64,000 bases of DNA, from NCBI RefSeq assembly GCF_000969905.1, contig NZ_CP009520.1, positions 4,340,001 through 4,404,000 on the forward strand, in the 5' to 3' direction. The notes beneath the pieces are model-generated. The model was not told the DNA's origin. It saw nothing but the letters and a program-made list of their open reading frames with translations, and made no database searches. The stretch comes from Methanosarcina vacuolata Z-761 (lineage in GTDB: Archaea > Halobacteriota > Methanosarcinia > Methanosarcinales > Methanosarcinaceae). Position numbers and translations under genes: made by a program. This document shows positions 1-8,121 of the stretch, piece after piece. The first letter of the stretch is position 1. The number at the start of each line of letters is the position of its first letter.

Positions 1-2
1 TG

Positions 3-209
3 GAAAGGGAAGATGTTGTAGAAGTCCGTGGAAAAGGGCTCATGATAGGAGTAGAGGTAAACCATCCCTGCAGCGATTTCGTGGACTTTGCAAGGGAACA
101 TGGAGTGCTTGTAAATTGCACATCGGAATCGGTGCTCCGTCTGGTTCCCCCACTTGTGATTACAAAAGAACAGATCGATAAGGTAGTTGATGTTCTTGAG
201 CAGGCCTGA
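3..209 (+). CDS. Acetylornithine-type aminotransferase, C-terminal end (partial)
   Basis: The last 68 codons of a gene that begins outside the window. The visible part, with the motif [13 protein letters not shown] followed by a hydrophobic [11 protein letters not shown] stretch, is typical of the C-terminal domain of class III PLP aminotransferases such as ArgD (N-acetylornithine aminotransferase, arginine biosynthesis). The PLP lysine and most of the enzyme are not visible, so the substrate is inferred only from this tail. The stop codon lies inside the start of hisC (about 20 bases of overlap), which suggests one transcript and translational coupling. Confidence 0.7.
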   Translation, partial: EREDVVEVRGKGLMIGVEVNHPCSDFVDFAREHGVLVNCTSESVLRLVPPLVITKEQIDKVVDVLEQA

Positions 210-1290
210 ATTGATAAAAAAAGAAATATTTGATATTGCAGAGTACGTTCCAGGGAAATCCATTGAAGAAATCGCTTCTGCCTATGGGCTTGACCCGGCC
301 TCAATTATTAAACTCGGCTCAAATGAAAACCCGCTTGGGCCCTCTCCAAAAGCTGTTCAGGCCCTGGTAGACACAGCTCCCTCAGCAAACATTTACCCCT
401 CAGCAGACGCGATTGAACTAAGGGAGGCCCTCTCGAAATACACAGGTTTCCCGGTTTCAAACCTCGTAGCCTCAGGGCCGGGAATGGACGGGTTACTTGA
501 CGGGCTTTGCAGGCTGGTTATTGAAAAAGGAGACGAAGTCATTGTTCCTACTCCTACTTTTGCCTATTACGAACTTCCGGCACGGGCATGCGGAGGAAAG
601 CCAGTCTTTGTCAGGAGAAGCCAGGACTTCTCGATAGATCCTGAAAAGATTCTGGAAGCTGCGTCTAGCAGGACAAAGATAATCTTCCTCTGCTCTCCCA
701 ATAATCCCTCAGGCAACCTCCTTCCCGAAAATGATCTGAGGAAAATACTTGAAAATACCAGAGCTCTTGTGTTCGTTGACGAGGCATATGTCGAATTTGC
801 GGACAGGAACCTTGCAGGGCTTGTAAGAGAATACGATAACCTTGTTGTGGGCAGAACCTTTTCCAAGGTATTTGGGCTCGCAGGCTTGCGCCTGGGCTAT
901 GGAATCATGCCCGAATGGCTGGCAAAAGAGTATATAAGAGCAGCAACACCGTTTTCAGTAAGTCTTCCGGCTTTAAAAGCAGGAATAGCTGCCCTTTCAG
1001 ATCCCGAACACCACAAAAGAAGCGTAGAAATCGCAAGAGAAGGCAGAAAATACCTGAGAGAAAAAATTCCCTTTAAGGTTTATCCTTCCCAGGCAAACTT
1101 CGTACTTGTGGATGTTTCTCCTATGAAAGCAAAAACCGTTACACAGAATCTCATGAAAAAGGGAATTATTGTACGTTCCTGTGATTCTTTCAGGGAGGCT
1201 GGAGATACGCTTATAAGGGTAACAGCTGGAACTCCGGAACAGAATGAAAAAGTTATCAGGGCTTTTGAAACTGTAAAGAAAGAGGGTTAA
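190..1290 (+). CDS. hisC: Histidinol-phosphate aminotransferase
   Basis: PLP-dependent aminotransferase (class I/II fold) that converts imidazole acetol-phosphate and glutamate to histidinol phosphate in histidine biosynthesis. The sequence shows the HisC landmarks: [13 protein letters not shown] near residue 41, the SPNNPSG loop near 169, the VDEAY segment near 196 and the PLP lysine at about K226 in [18 protein letters not shown]. The length of 366 residues is normal. The ATG at 190 has an AAGG-type ribosome site just upstream; a TTG at 196, giving an MSRPELIKK start, is also plausible. It overlaps the 3' end of the preceding aminotransferase gene. Confidence 0.92.
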   Translation: MFLSRPELIKKEIFDIAEYVPGKSIEEIASAYGLDPASIIKLGSNENPLGPSPKAVQALVDTAPSANIYPSADAIELREALSKYTGFPVSNLVASGPGMDGLLDGLCRLVIEKGDEVIVPTPTFAYYELPARACGGKPVFVRRSQDFSIDPEKILEAASSRTKIIFLCSPNNPSGNLLPENDLRKILENTRALVFVDEAYVEFADRNLAGLVREYDNLVVGRTFSKVFGLAGLRLGYGIMPEWLAKEYIRAATPFSVSLPALKAGIAALSDPEHHKRSVEIAREGRKYLREKIPFKVYPSQANFVLVDVSPMKAKTVTQNLMKKGIIVRSCDSFREAGDTLIRVTAGTPEQNEKVIRAFETVKKEG

Positions 1291-1360
1291 AAGCCTTAAT
1301 TTCTTTACTTTAAGTTCTATTTTTACGTTGAGTTATGTTTTATGTTAAGATCTGTTTTTT

Positions 1361-1564
1361 ACTTTAATCCGTTTTCTACTTTAATCCGTTTTCTACTTTA
1401 ATCCGTTTTCTACTTTAATCCGTTTTCTACTTTAATCCGTTTTCTACTTTAATCCGTTTTCTACTTTAATCCGTTTTCTACTTTAATCCGTTTTCTACTT
1501 TAATCCGTTTTCTACTTTAATCCGTTTTCTACTTTAATCCGTTTTCTATTTTAATCCGTTTTCT
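1361..1564. repeat. 17-bp tandem repeat, 12 copies
   Basis: Twelve nearly perfect copies of ACTTTAATCCGTTTTCT run head to tail between the 3' ends of the convergent genes hisC and mptD, with a further partial unit. The last units carry a C to T change. There are no spacers, so this is a minisatellite and not a CRISPR array. No function is evident. It fills most of the 1291-1583 gap. Confidence 0.95.
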
Positions 1565-1583
1565 ATTTTAGAGGCTATCTATT

Positions 1584-1979
1584 TCAAACGTTTATCTCTT
1601 CGATTTCTAGAATTTTCATCAGCGGATAATTCAACTCGGAGTTATATTCCATTCCGACTTTTATCTTTGAAGAGCCGTATCTTACAGTTATTTTTACATT
1701 AAGCATAGGCCCCTGAAGCTCAGAATAACCGAATTCATCATTCAACTTGCCTTTCAACATATCTCTATCAATTTTTACGGAAATTTCTTCCACGTAGGGC
1801 TGGACTGAAATGCTTTCCTGGATAGCCTGTTCAAGGCTTGAAACAGTATTTAAATTTACAGGAGAACCCGTAAATTGATGGTAAAGGGCTCCTAGTTTTA
1901 TTCCTGCCTCAAAAAGTGCATTATCTCTATCAGTTGCTTTTTCTTGGACCAAACAAATCACTTCCTTCTTGGAATTCAT
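1584..1979 (-). CDS. mptD: Archaeal dihydroneopterin aldolase MptD
   Basis: Small protein (131 residues) matching the archaeal dihydroneopterin aldolase family (MJ1585-like). This enzyme cleaves 7,8-dihydroneopterin to 6-hydroxymethyl-dihydropterin and glycolaldehyde on the way to tetrahydrosarcinapterin or methanopterin. The family signature FEAGIKLGALYHQFTG is present, with His34 in that motif and Gln60 in SVQPYV, at the positions of the residues reported as catalytic in MJ1585 (His35, Gln61). It is the last gene of the minus-strand run artA-asd-pssA-mptD, 26 bases after pssA. No clear ribosome site precedes the ATG. The assignment is from recalled motifs and not from a search. Confidence 0.78.
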   Translation of the reverse strand: MNSKKEVICLVQEKATDRDNALFEAGIKLGALYHQFTGSPVNLNTVSSLEQAIQESISVQPYVEEISVKIDRDMLKGKLNDEFGYSELQGPMLNVKITVRYGSSKIKVGMEYNSELNYPLMKILEIEEINV

Positions 1980-2005
1980 TAATTGACGTTTCGGACAAAT
2001 TGGTT

Positions 2006-2797
2006 TTATTGTTTTTCTTTCCCGATTCTCAGTCCTTTATTTCGATATTCCTTATTACCCAGATTGCTTAAGACAGGGACTTTGAAAAAAGGACAAAAGA
2101 TGTAGATCAACATCAGGATAAAAGGCAGGATCGAGAAAATTCGCATATATTCGATATTATACAGGTAGAGAAGCATAGTTATTCCAAAAATGGAAGCTAT
2201 GAAAACGAGAACCTTGACATTCTTGATCTTCGGATAATTTACCGAACTCACCATAAGAATAGAGAGACAAAGGGTAAGTGCTAGAAGAAAGTCTATCTTG
2301 ACAAGGTTTTCACTTAACAACATATATGTGACAAGCATAACGCAGCCTGCAGTAATGGGAAGGCCTTCAAATCCAGTTTTACTGGCAGTCATGGAATTGA
2401 AGCGTGCGAGTCTGAGCACACCGCAGATAGCATAGAAAACCGGAAATACCGCAACAAGAGGGTCTGGATCTCCCACAAGAGGGTTTATTTGTCCAAACTG
2501 CAAGTATATGAGAAGAGCAGGAGCTACCCCAAAAGAAACTGCATCTGCCAGGGAATCAAGTTGTTCCCCGAGTTCTCCTCCTTTAAACCTCCTGGCAATG
2601 TACCCATCCGCTCCATCTGCAATTGCTGCAACAAGAAGTAAGATCAAAGCCAGGACAAAACCATTATGGTTTGCCCCAGTTTGAAGTGTGGCAGCCTGGA
2701 CTGTAGCCTGAGCAGCTACTGCAATTGAGCCGATTCCACAGATAAGGTTCAAAAGAGAGACCAGGTCCGGGAGTCTTAACATTTGAAATACGTTCAT
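2006..2797 (-). CDS. pssA: CDP-archaeol (CDP-diacylglycerol) serine phosphatidyltransferase
   Basis: Integral membrane CDP-alcohol phosphotransferase that joins L-serine to CDP-archaeol to give archaetidylserine. The family motif DGxxAR...GxxxDxxxD is present at about residues 66-87 (DGYIAR, then GEQLDSLAD), with several hydrophobic helices on both sides. The length of 263 residues is normal. I place the start at the ATG at 2797, two bases after the asd stop codon; an in-frame TTG at 2803 would instead overlap that stop by four bases. Either way it is coupled to asd, which acts on its product. Confidence 0.9.
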   Translation of the reverse strand: MNVFQMLRLPDLVSLLNLICGIGSIAVAAQATVQAATLQTGANHNGFVLALILLLVAAIADGADGYIARRFKGGELGEQLDSLADAVSFGVAPALLIYLQFGQINPLVGDPDPLVAVFPVFYAICGVLRLARFNSMTASKTGFEGLPITAGCVMLVTYMLLSENLVKIDFLLALTLCLSILMVSSVNYPKIKNVKVLVFIASIFGITMLLYLYNIEYMRIFSILPFILMLIYIFCPFFKVPVLSNLGNKEYRNKGLRIGKEKQ

Positions 2798-2799
2798 GT

Positions 2800-3423
2800 T
2801 CAAAAGTCCCTATCATTTTTTATTGTTGCTATAATAGTCTTGCCTGCAAGTACCCGTTCCCCTTTCCGTACTGTAATTTCAAAATCATGAGGAATCGTTA
2901 CATCAACCCTTGATCCGAAGCGAATCATTCCAATTCGCTGTCCCTGCTCGATCATATCATTTACTTGAGAATAAGAGACAATTCGCCTGGCAATAGTGCC
3001 TGCAATCTGCGTGACACTAACATCCCCATACTTGCTGTGAATAATAAACTCGTTTCTTTCGTTTCTTTCAGAGTCTTTCCAGTAAGCAGGAAGATATCCG
3101 CCTTTCTTGTAAGTGATTTCCCTGATAGTCCCCGAAATCGGAGCTCTATTTACATGTACATTCTGGAGAAACATGAAAATACAGATTTTCCGGCCTCGAA
3201 TATCTATGACAGTTCCATCAGCCGGGGAAATCATATAAGTATCCGAAACTTCAACCTTTCTTTCTGGATCTCTAAAAAAAAGAACCATAAAGAAAGTCAG
3301 TGACATTGCTAAGTAAGCAGCGTGGTTTAAGTGGGAGCTGTTCATTGCCTTAGAGAGAATTGCAAATAATGCAGTAATAGACGCAGCTGTAAAAAGCCAG
3401 GGTTCCGAACCTTTTGCAAGCAT
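2800..3423 (-). CDS. asd: Archaetidylserine decarboxylase proenzyme
   Basis: Pyruvoyl-dependent decarboxylase of the short (PSD-II-like) class, turning archaetidylserine into archaetidylethanolamine. The SPADG motif (residues 66-70), the FLQNVHVNRAPISG histidine segment (about 85-98) and the self-cleavage pair Gly170-Ser171 in RFGSRVDV are all present; cleavage there would create the pyruvoyl group on Ser171. An N-terminal hydrophobic region probably anchors it in the membrane. The length of 207 residues is typical. It sits five bases after artA and directly before pssA. Confidence 0.9.
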   Translation of the reverse strand: MLAKGSEPWLFTAASITALFAILSKAMNSSHLNHAAYLAMSLTFFMVLFFRDPERKVEVSDTYMISPADGTVIDIRGRKICIFMFLQNVHVNRAPISGTIREITYKKGGYLPAYWKDSERNERNEFIIHSKYGDVSVTQIAGTIARRIVSYSQVNDMIEQGQRIGMIRFGSRVDVTIPHDFEITVRKGERVLAGKTIIATIKNDRDF

Positions 3424-3428
3424 TTCTC

Positions 3429-4298
3429 TTAATCCCCCTCGGACCTTAGCAGAAGAGATTTCAATTCATTAGAAAGAATGACCCAGAGGCCATCAATCAT
3501 TCCGAACAGCTCGGGCAGAATCCGGAGTACTGCATATGAAATTACAAAGAGAGCAATGCCTGAACCCGCTTTTGCGATATAGTTATGCGCAATTATAAAA
3601 CTATCAGCCCCAAACCATTGCTCTCCATAAGCAACTACCACGAAAATGTCCCTGATAAGATTAAGGATATAGATCACGGGTACTGACACAATAAACGCCA
3701 TAGCCAGTCGACTAAGGGGAGCTCTTACTGCACATATAAGCCCCATAAAGAGAGCAATACTTTCAATAGCCGTACAGGCGAGAATGATTTCCACTGTATA
3801 CCCATTAAGTGATATCATATTCCAGGCTTTCATATACGCAGGAATGTCTAGATACTGAAGAACCCAGGTAACCTGAGAAGTAACCCCTCCTATAATCAAG
3901 GTATTCAGAGAGGCGAAATTCGCAAACGGGAAATAAACAAGAGCTCCGAGTGCACTGGCACTTGTAAGCATCGAGGTTATGTCAAGGGAATCAGCCTCAC
4001 TCTGATCTGAAAATTTGGAGTGCAACACTTCTCTATTATTAATTATCTTTAGAGGACCTTTTCTGTACTCCAGAAACATGATATACGCTACAAGTAGACA
4101 AAATAGGGCTACTACTATTGTTAGGAGCACATTAGCATAGTCCATAATTTTGAGATAATGAAGAGGCTGATAACTCCAGTGGATGGAAAATACACCCCAT
4201 CCAATCCCTCCAATAAGTTTACGAACCCTTGAAGTTCTGGGGATGACGGATGACGCAACCATTAACCCGACTGCGAGCCAGAGTATACTTTCTATCAT
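3429..4298 (-). CDS. artA: Archaeosortase A
   Basis: Polytopic membrane transpeptidase of the exosortase/archaeosortase family. In haloarchaea ArtA removes a C-terminal PGF-CTERM tripartite signal and the processed protein receives a lipid anchor. The expected active-site residues are visible: Cys175 in ILACTAIESIAL, Arg216 in NLIRDIFVV and His238 in IIAHNYIAKAGS, each next to a predicted transmembrane helix. The 289-residue length agrees. It heads an apparent operon with asd and pssA, the genes whose products are known to be needed for ArtA processing in Haloferax. No PGF-CTERM substrate is encoded in this window. Confidence 0.88.
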   Translation of the reverse strand: MIESILWLAVGLMVASSVIPRTSRVRKLIGGIGWGVFSIHWSYQPLHYLKIMDYANVLLTIVVALFCLLVAYIMFLEYRKGPLKIINNREVLHSKFSDQSEADSLDITSMLTSASALGALVYFPFANFASLNTLIIGGVTSQVTWVLQYLDIPAYMKAWNMISLNGYTVEIILACTAIESIALFMGLICAVRAPLSRLAMAFIVSVPVIYILNLIRDIFVVVAYGEQWFGADSFIIAHNYIAKAGSGIALFVISYAVLRILPELFGMIDGLWVILSNELKSLLLRSEGD

Positions 4299-4925
4299 TT
4301 TTCACGCACCTTTTTTGCCAGAGGTAAGGTTTAGTTTTGAATATTATTTATCTTGTTTCTGAAAGCTCAGAAAACCTCAGGCAAGTTATGAAATTTCCGG
4401 GAAGCGGCAAATAAACTTATCTAAATAATTGATAAATATTCATATAAGTTTCCAATAAGTCCAATTAGTTCATAATCGTTAGTATTTAGGAATTCAAAGC
4501 TTATGGATTTTACTTTTCGTATTGATCAGGAAATGCAGAATTATTACCTCTATCAAGATAACGATACCGAGTAATTGAGCCTGCAAATAAGATAATAGAT
4601 TCCTATTATAGAAGAATAACGTTACAAATAGAACATTACCAACATGTTCTCGTTTGTATAAAAAATATAGAGATTGAAGAATTTCAGGAACAGGAAAACT
4701 TTTGTTTCGATAAAAGGGAAACATTTAAGAGAAACAACTACATAAGAGATTTTTCTGCTTGACAGGAACTTGACTTATAATGTCAAAATTGAAATAACAT
4801 GAAGAATTTCTACGTTATGCATAATAATAATATTTCATTCTGGCGTTCCTGCCGGAAAAGCTGATTCAGAAAGGGATTGGTGGCGGAAAAAGAGATCTCC
4901 AGGAAAGGAAATATGAAGGCGTTTT
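4299..4925. other. Gene-free spacer upstream of artA and the Nudix gene
   Basis: AT-rich divergent spacer of about 630 bases that must hold the promoters of the artA operon (minus) and the Nudix-TFS pair (plus). Several TATA-like stretches occur but none can be singled out. A 76-codon minus-strand frame inside it has no recognisable features and no ribosome site, and I do not call it. Confidence 0.5.
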
Positions 4926-5342
4926 ATGAAACCCAAAACTCCTAGTTTAACCGTTGATACCGTAATCCTCTTTAAAAACAGGCTTGTGCTTGTGAAGAGA
5001 AAAAATCCCCCATATCAGGGAAAATTTGCCCTTCCTGGAGGTTTCGTAGAAATCGGGGAAACTACAGAAAAAGCAGCAGCTAGGGAAGCTTTTGAAGAAA
5101 CAGGCCTTTCTGTAGAGCTTATCAAACTTGTAGGAGTCTACTCTGATCCTGACCGCGACCCCAGAGGACATACGGTTTCAGTGTGTTACCTTGCAAAGGG
5201 ATTTGGAGAGCTGAAATCCGGGTCTGATGCCGCTTCTGCCGATCTTTTTGAGCTTGAGTCCGTTCCTGAACTGGCTTTTGACCACAATAAAATTATAAAT
5301 GATGCAAAAAGTGATATTAATGCAATTCTGCCCCAAATGTAA
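4926..5342 (+). CDS. Nudix hydrolase
   Basis: A 138-residue Nudix-fold pyrophosphohydrolase. The Nudix box is intact: GGFVEIGETTEKAAAREAF followed by EETGL fits GX5EX7REUXEEXGU at about residues 38-60, so metal-dependent cleavage of an NDP-X substrate is expected. The close match to the ADP-ribose/MutT group (PGGFVE, YSDPDRDPRG) suggests nucleotide sanitation or ADP-ribose hydrolysis, but the substrate cannot be fixed from sequence. Its 3' end overlaps the start of the TFS gene by 23 bases, so the two are probably co-translated. Confidence 0.88.
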   Translation: MKPKTPSLTVDTVILFKNRLVLVKRKNPPYQGKFALPGGFVEIGETTEKAAAREAFEETGLSVELIKLVGVYSDPDRDPRGHTVSVCYLAKGFGELKSGSDAASADLFELESVPELAFDHNKIINDAKSDINAILPQM

Positions 5343-5634
5343 AAGTATGATGTTTCCTAAAAATGGGAATTTTGAGTGTAGAAAATGTGGAAACATAATA
5401 CCTATAAAAAGTGATGAAAAAAGTTTTGTCTCCAGAGCCAAGATAGATGATCACGAAATAGTGGTTCTGGAAGGTGAGCAGACTTCAGGCCTGCCGACAA
5501 CAAGTGCAAAATGCCCAGAATGTGGGAACAATACTGCAGCCTGGTGGCTCAGACAACTGAGGTCTGCCGATGAATCCGAAACCCGCTTTTTCAAGTGTAC
5601 GAAATGCGGATTTACCTGGAGAGAATACGACTGA
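5320..5634 (+). CDS. Transcription cleavage factor TFS
   Basis: Archaeal TFIIS/RpoM-like factor of 104 residues that rescues backtracked RNA polymerase by stimulating transcript cleavage. Both zinc ribbons are visible: CPKCKSM and CRKCGN at the N-terminus, then CPECGN and CTKCGFTWREYD at the C-terminus. The acidic hairpin RSADESET that reaches the polymerase active site is intact. I start at the ATG at 5320, which gives the family N-terminus MQFCPKC; longer in-frame starts run into the Nudix gene. The overlap with the Nudix gene implies co-expression. Confidence 0.92.
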   Translation: MQFCPKCKSMMFPKNGNFECRKCGNIIPIKSDEKSFVSRAKIDDHEIVVLEGEQTSGLPTTSAKCPECGNNTAAWWLRQLRSADESETRFFKCTKCGFTWREYD

Positions 5635-5871
5635 AATTTAATTGCCCTTCTATTCCCCCTTGAAAAGTACATTTCCCGGAAAACTAGACCCATCAGGCTA
5701 CAGCTTCCTTTCTGCTTTAAGCAGAGCCTGAAGCCGCCCTGTTTTCTGACCAAGATTTATATAGTTGCCGGGAGTTTGAATCTAATGGTTTTTCCGATTC
5801 CAGAACCCTGTTTGATCACATTTGGAGAATTAATTCTTCAGATGAGCTGGAATTTAGGAATCTGTAAAGAA

Positions 5872-5881
5872 ATTTATATAT
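5872..5881 (+). promoter_or_regulatory. TATA box of pcn
   Basis: The stretch ATTTATATAT lies about 50 bases before the pcn start codon, in an otherwise mixed-sequence spacer. It is the best archaeal TATA-box candidate here and would place the transcript start near 5905. The GGAG ribosome site follows at about 5921. Inferred from position and composition only. Confidence 0.5.
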
Positions 5882-5931
5882 CTCAAGGGTAATAAATAGT
5901 TTAGACTTAAATTTATTATTGGAGAAGAAAT

Positions 5932-6669
5932 ATGTTTAAGGCAGCAATTAATGCAGAGCTTCTGAAAGACGCGGTTGCCGCACTAGCTGTAATTGTAGAT
6001 GAGGTCAGATTCAAGATAAACCCGGAAGGTATTTCGGTAAAAGCCGTTGATCCTGCCAACGTTGCAATGGGAATTTTCGAGCTTGGGTCATCTGCTTTCG
6101 ACGAGTATAACGCTGATGAATGTGAAATCGGAGTTGATCTGAACAAGATTATGGACCTGCTGGGAATCGCAGATAAGAACGACACAGTCCGGATGGAACT
6201 TGAAGAAGGGAATCACAAACTTCTGATTGATGTCGGAGGACTGTCTTATACACTCTCTCTTCTCGATCCTTCTACAATTCGGGCAGAGCCAAGAGTTCCA
6301 CAACTTGAATTGCCTGCTAAAGTCGTCCTTAACGGTACAGACCTCAGACGTGCTGTTAAAGCTGCCGAAAAAATAAGCGACCATATGCTCATGGGAGTTT
6401 CGGACGACACATTCTATATGGAAGCAAAAGGCGATACCGACAAGGTTCGTCTCGAGATGGGCAGGGATCAGCTAATCGACCTGAAGGCAGGAGAAGCATG
6501 TTCTCTTTTCTCTCTGGATTATCTGACCGATATAGTCAAACCCACGAATAAAATCAATGAAGTTACTCTTTCCCTTGGAAAAGACTTCCCAATACTCATA
6601 GATTTCGAAATTGCGAACGGTGCAGGAAGGATTTCGTACCTCCTGGCTCCAAGAATTGAGTCGGACTGA
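5932..6669 (+). CDS. pcn: DNA sliding clamp PCNA
   Basis: Homotrimeric processivity clamp for replicative polymerases, ligase and FEN1. The 245-residue protein matches archaeal PCNA along its length: an N-terminal FKAAINAELLKDAVAAL, the SVKAVDPANVAMGIFEL segment of domain 1, the interdomain loop near residues 120-130, and the C-terminal PILIDFEIANGAGRISYLLAPR. A GGAG ribosome site precedes the ATG. The stop codon is one base before the priL start, so clamp and primase large subunit are made together. Confidence 0.95.
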   Translation: MFKAAINAELLKDAVAALAVIVDEVRFKINPEGISVKAVDPANVAMGIFELGSSAFDEYNADECEIGVDLNKIMDLLGIADKNDTVRMELEEGNHKLLIDVGGLSYTLSLLDPSTIRAEPRVPQLELPAKVVLNGTDLRRAVKAAEKISDHMLMGVSDDTFYMEAKGDTDKVRLEMGRDQLIDLKAGEACSLFSLDYLTDIVKPTNKINEVTLSLGKDFPILIDFEIANGAGRISYLLAPRIESD

Positions 6670-6670
6670 A

Positions 6671-7825
6671 ATGGACGAGGAACATATCGCTCTTTACCCA
6701 TTTGCTTCAGAAGTATCTGCTTATGTAGAAAGCCTTAGAGTCTCGCTAGAGAGTTTGCTTAATTCTCCAGCTTTTCGGAGATCTCGAGTTCGCGGGATGG
6801 AAAGAGTAATGCAATCCATCGAAGGAGAGATTGAAAAATCGCTCATAAAAGATGAAAGCTGGCTTCTTTCCGAAACTCTCTCTTATCCTTTTGCTCAAAT
6901 TCTGGTCGCTTGCGTAGATGACCAGTTATTCACCAAACGATACGCACTAAAAGAAGCAGAAGCAGCCTCAAAATGGCTCGAAAAAGAAAGTACTGATTTT
7001 TTGCTTGAATTCGGGGAGGATTTTGGGATTCAAGCAGAAGCTGAAGAGTTACAGTTCAGTATGCATTTTGCAGATTATATACGCTTTTCTTCTTCGATAA
7101 GGGAACCAATATGGAAATTAACAAATCGACAGCTTCGATCCGGAATGGTCGTAGTTATGAAAAAAGACTTTGTAAGACTCCTTCAAGAAGCGATCAAAGA
7201 AAGAATAGAAAAATCATTCCCCATTCCCAAAATCCCTTCTGAAGTATCAAGTTTCTGCGCCCCTTATGTTGCTGAAATAAAAGATAAGTTTGAGGTCCAC
7301 AAGAAAAAATTCGGGACAACGGACTTTGGTGTAGTGGAACCCGAGCTCTTTCCCCCCTGTATATCCCATGCCCTTGCAAACGTACAGGGCGGAGTGAATC
7401 TTGCCCATTCTATGCGTTTTGCCATGACCTCCTTCCTGCTCAGCGTGGGAATGTCAGTGGATGAAATTCTTAACCTTTTCAATGTCTCTCCTGATTTTAA
7501 CGCGGAATTAACCCTTTATCAGATAGAACATATTGCAGGCGCAACAGGAAACGTATACAAGCCTCCTGCATGTGACACTATGAGAACATATGGGAACTGC
7601 ATAGGTAAAGACCGATTGTGTGAAAAAATCAGTCATCCTCTGGCATACTACGAGAAGAAAATATATCTGAGAAATAAAGAAAAAGAAATGGAAAAAGAGA
7701 AGGAAATGGAAAAAGGGAAGGAAAAACAGGAAAAAAAAGAGAAGGGGAAGGAAATGGAAAAAGAGAAGGAAAAACAAGAAGAAAAAGGGAAGGGAAAGGA
7801 AATAGAAAAAGAGAAGAAAAAATAA
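6671..7825 (+). CDS. priL: DNA primase large subunit PriL, with polar repeat tail
   Basis: Non-catalytic large subunit of archaeal primase, which holds a 4Fe-4S cluster and shapes primer synthesis by PriS. The conserved C-terminal domain is clear: SSFCAPYV, the helical GVNLAHSMRFAMTSFLLS segment, YQIEHIAGATG, and CDTMRTYGNC with a further cysteine in RLCEKISHPL, giving four cluster ligands. I start at the ATG at 6671, one base after pcn; the longer frame would overlap pcn. After about residue 335 the protein runs into a tail of Lys/Glu/Met/Gln repeats unlike the family. The purine repeat continues in the same frame past the TAA at 7823. Confidence 0.93.
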   Translation: MDEEHIALYPFASEVSAYVESLRVSLESLLNSPAFRRSRVRGMERVMQSIEGEIEKSLIKDESWLLSETLSYPFAQILVACVDDQLFTKRYALKEAEAASKWLEKESTDFLLEFGEDFGIQAEAEELQFSMHFADYIRFSSSIREPIWKLTNRQLRSGMVVVMKKDFVRLLQEAIKERIEKSFPIPKIPSEVSSFCAPYVAEIKDKFEVHKKKFGTTDFGVVEPELFPPCISHALANVQGGVNLAHSMRFAMTSFLLSVGMSVDEILNLFNVSPDFNAELTLYQIEHIAGATGNVYKPPACDTMRTYGNCIGKDRLCEKISHPLAYYEKKIYLRNKEKEMEKEKEMEKGKEKQEKKEKGKEMEKEKEKQEEKGKGKEIEKEKKK

Positions 7826-7900
7826 GAAGAAAAGAGGAAGGAAATAGAAAAAGAGAAGGAAAAACAAGAAGAAAAGAGGAAGGAAAGGAAAAAGGCATAA
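7675..7900 (+). repeat. Polypurine coding repeat spanning the priL stop
   Basis: Degenerate purine repeat (units like GAAAAAGAGAAGGAAATG) encoding the Lys/Glu tail of PriL and extending 75 bases beyond its stop codon. After the TAA at 7823-7825 the same frame stays open for 24 codons to a TAA at 7898-7900. The copy at the stop reads AAAAAATAAGAAGAAAA, while the later copy reads GAAAAACAAGAAGAAAA, so a single C to T change appears to have made the stop. Confidence 0.85.
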
Positions 7901-8121
7901 AATTAGAAATATTATTAGAAATATTATTAGAAAGATTATAAGAAATATTATAATTATAAAAAGATTTATATCAATTATAGACTATTTTTATTAATTATTG
8001 ATTTGATTGGATAAGATCAATATTCTTTAAGGCCAGCATCAAATTCGTGTGGGAGTTACGCATTTGATTGCACTTATGGTATTTCCTGAAGTTTTCGTGT
8101 AACCTGCATCGGAGGCTTTCA

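Noticed and set aside
4494-4724. 76-codon minus-strand frame upstream of artA
   Set aside because: AT-rich, no ribosome site, no recognisable motif, and sits where promoters are expected.
7508-7898. Minus-strand Phe/Leu-rich frames opposite the priL tail
   Set aside because: They are the complement of the purine repeat and encode low-complexity sequence only; not a membrane protein gene.
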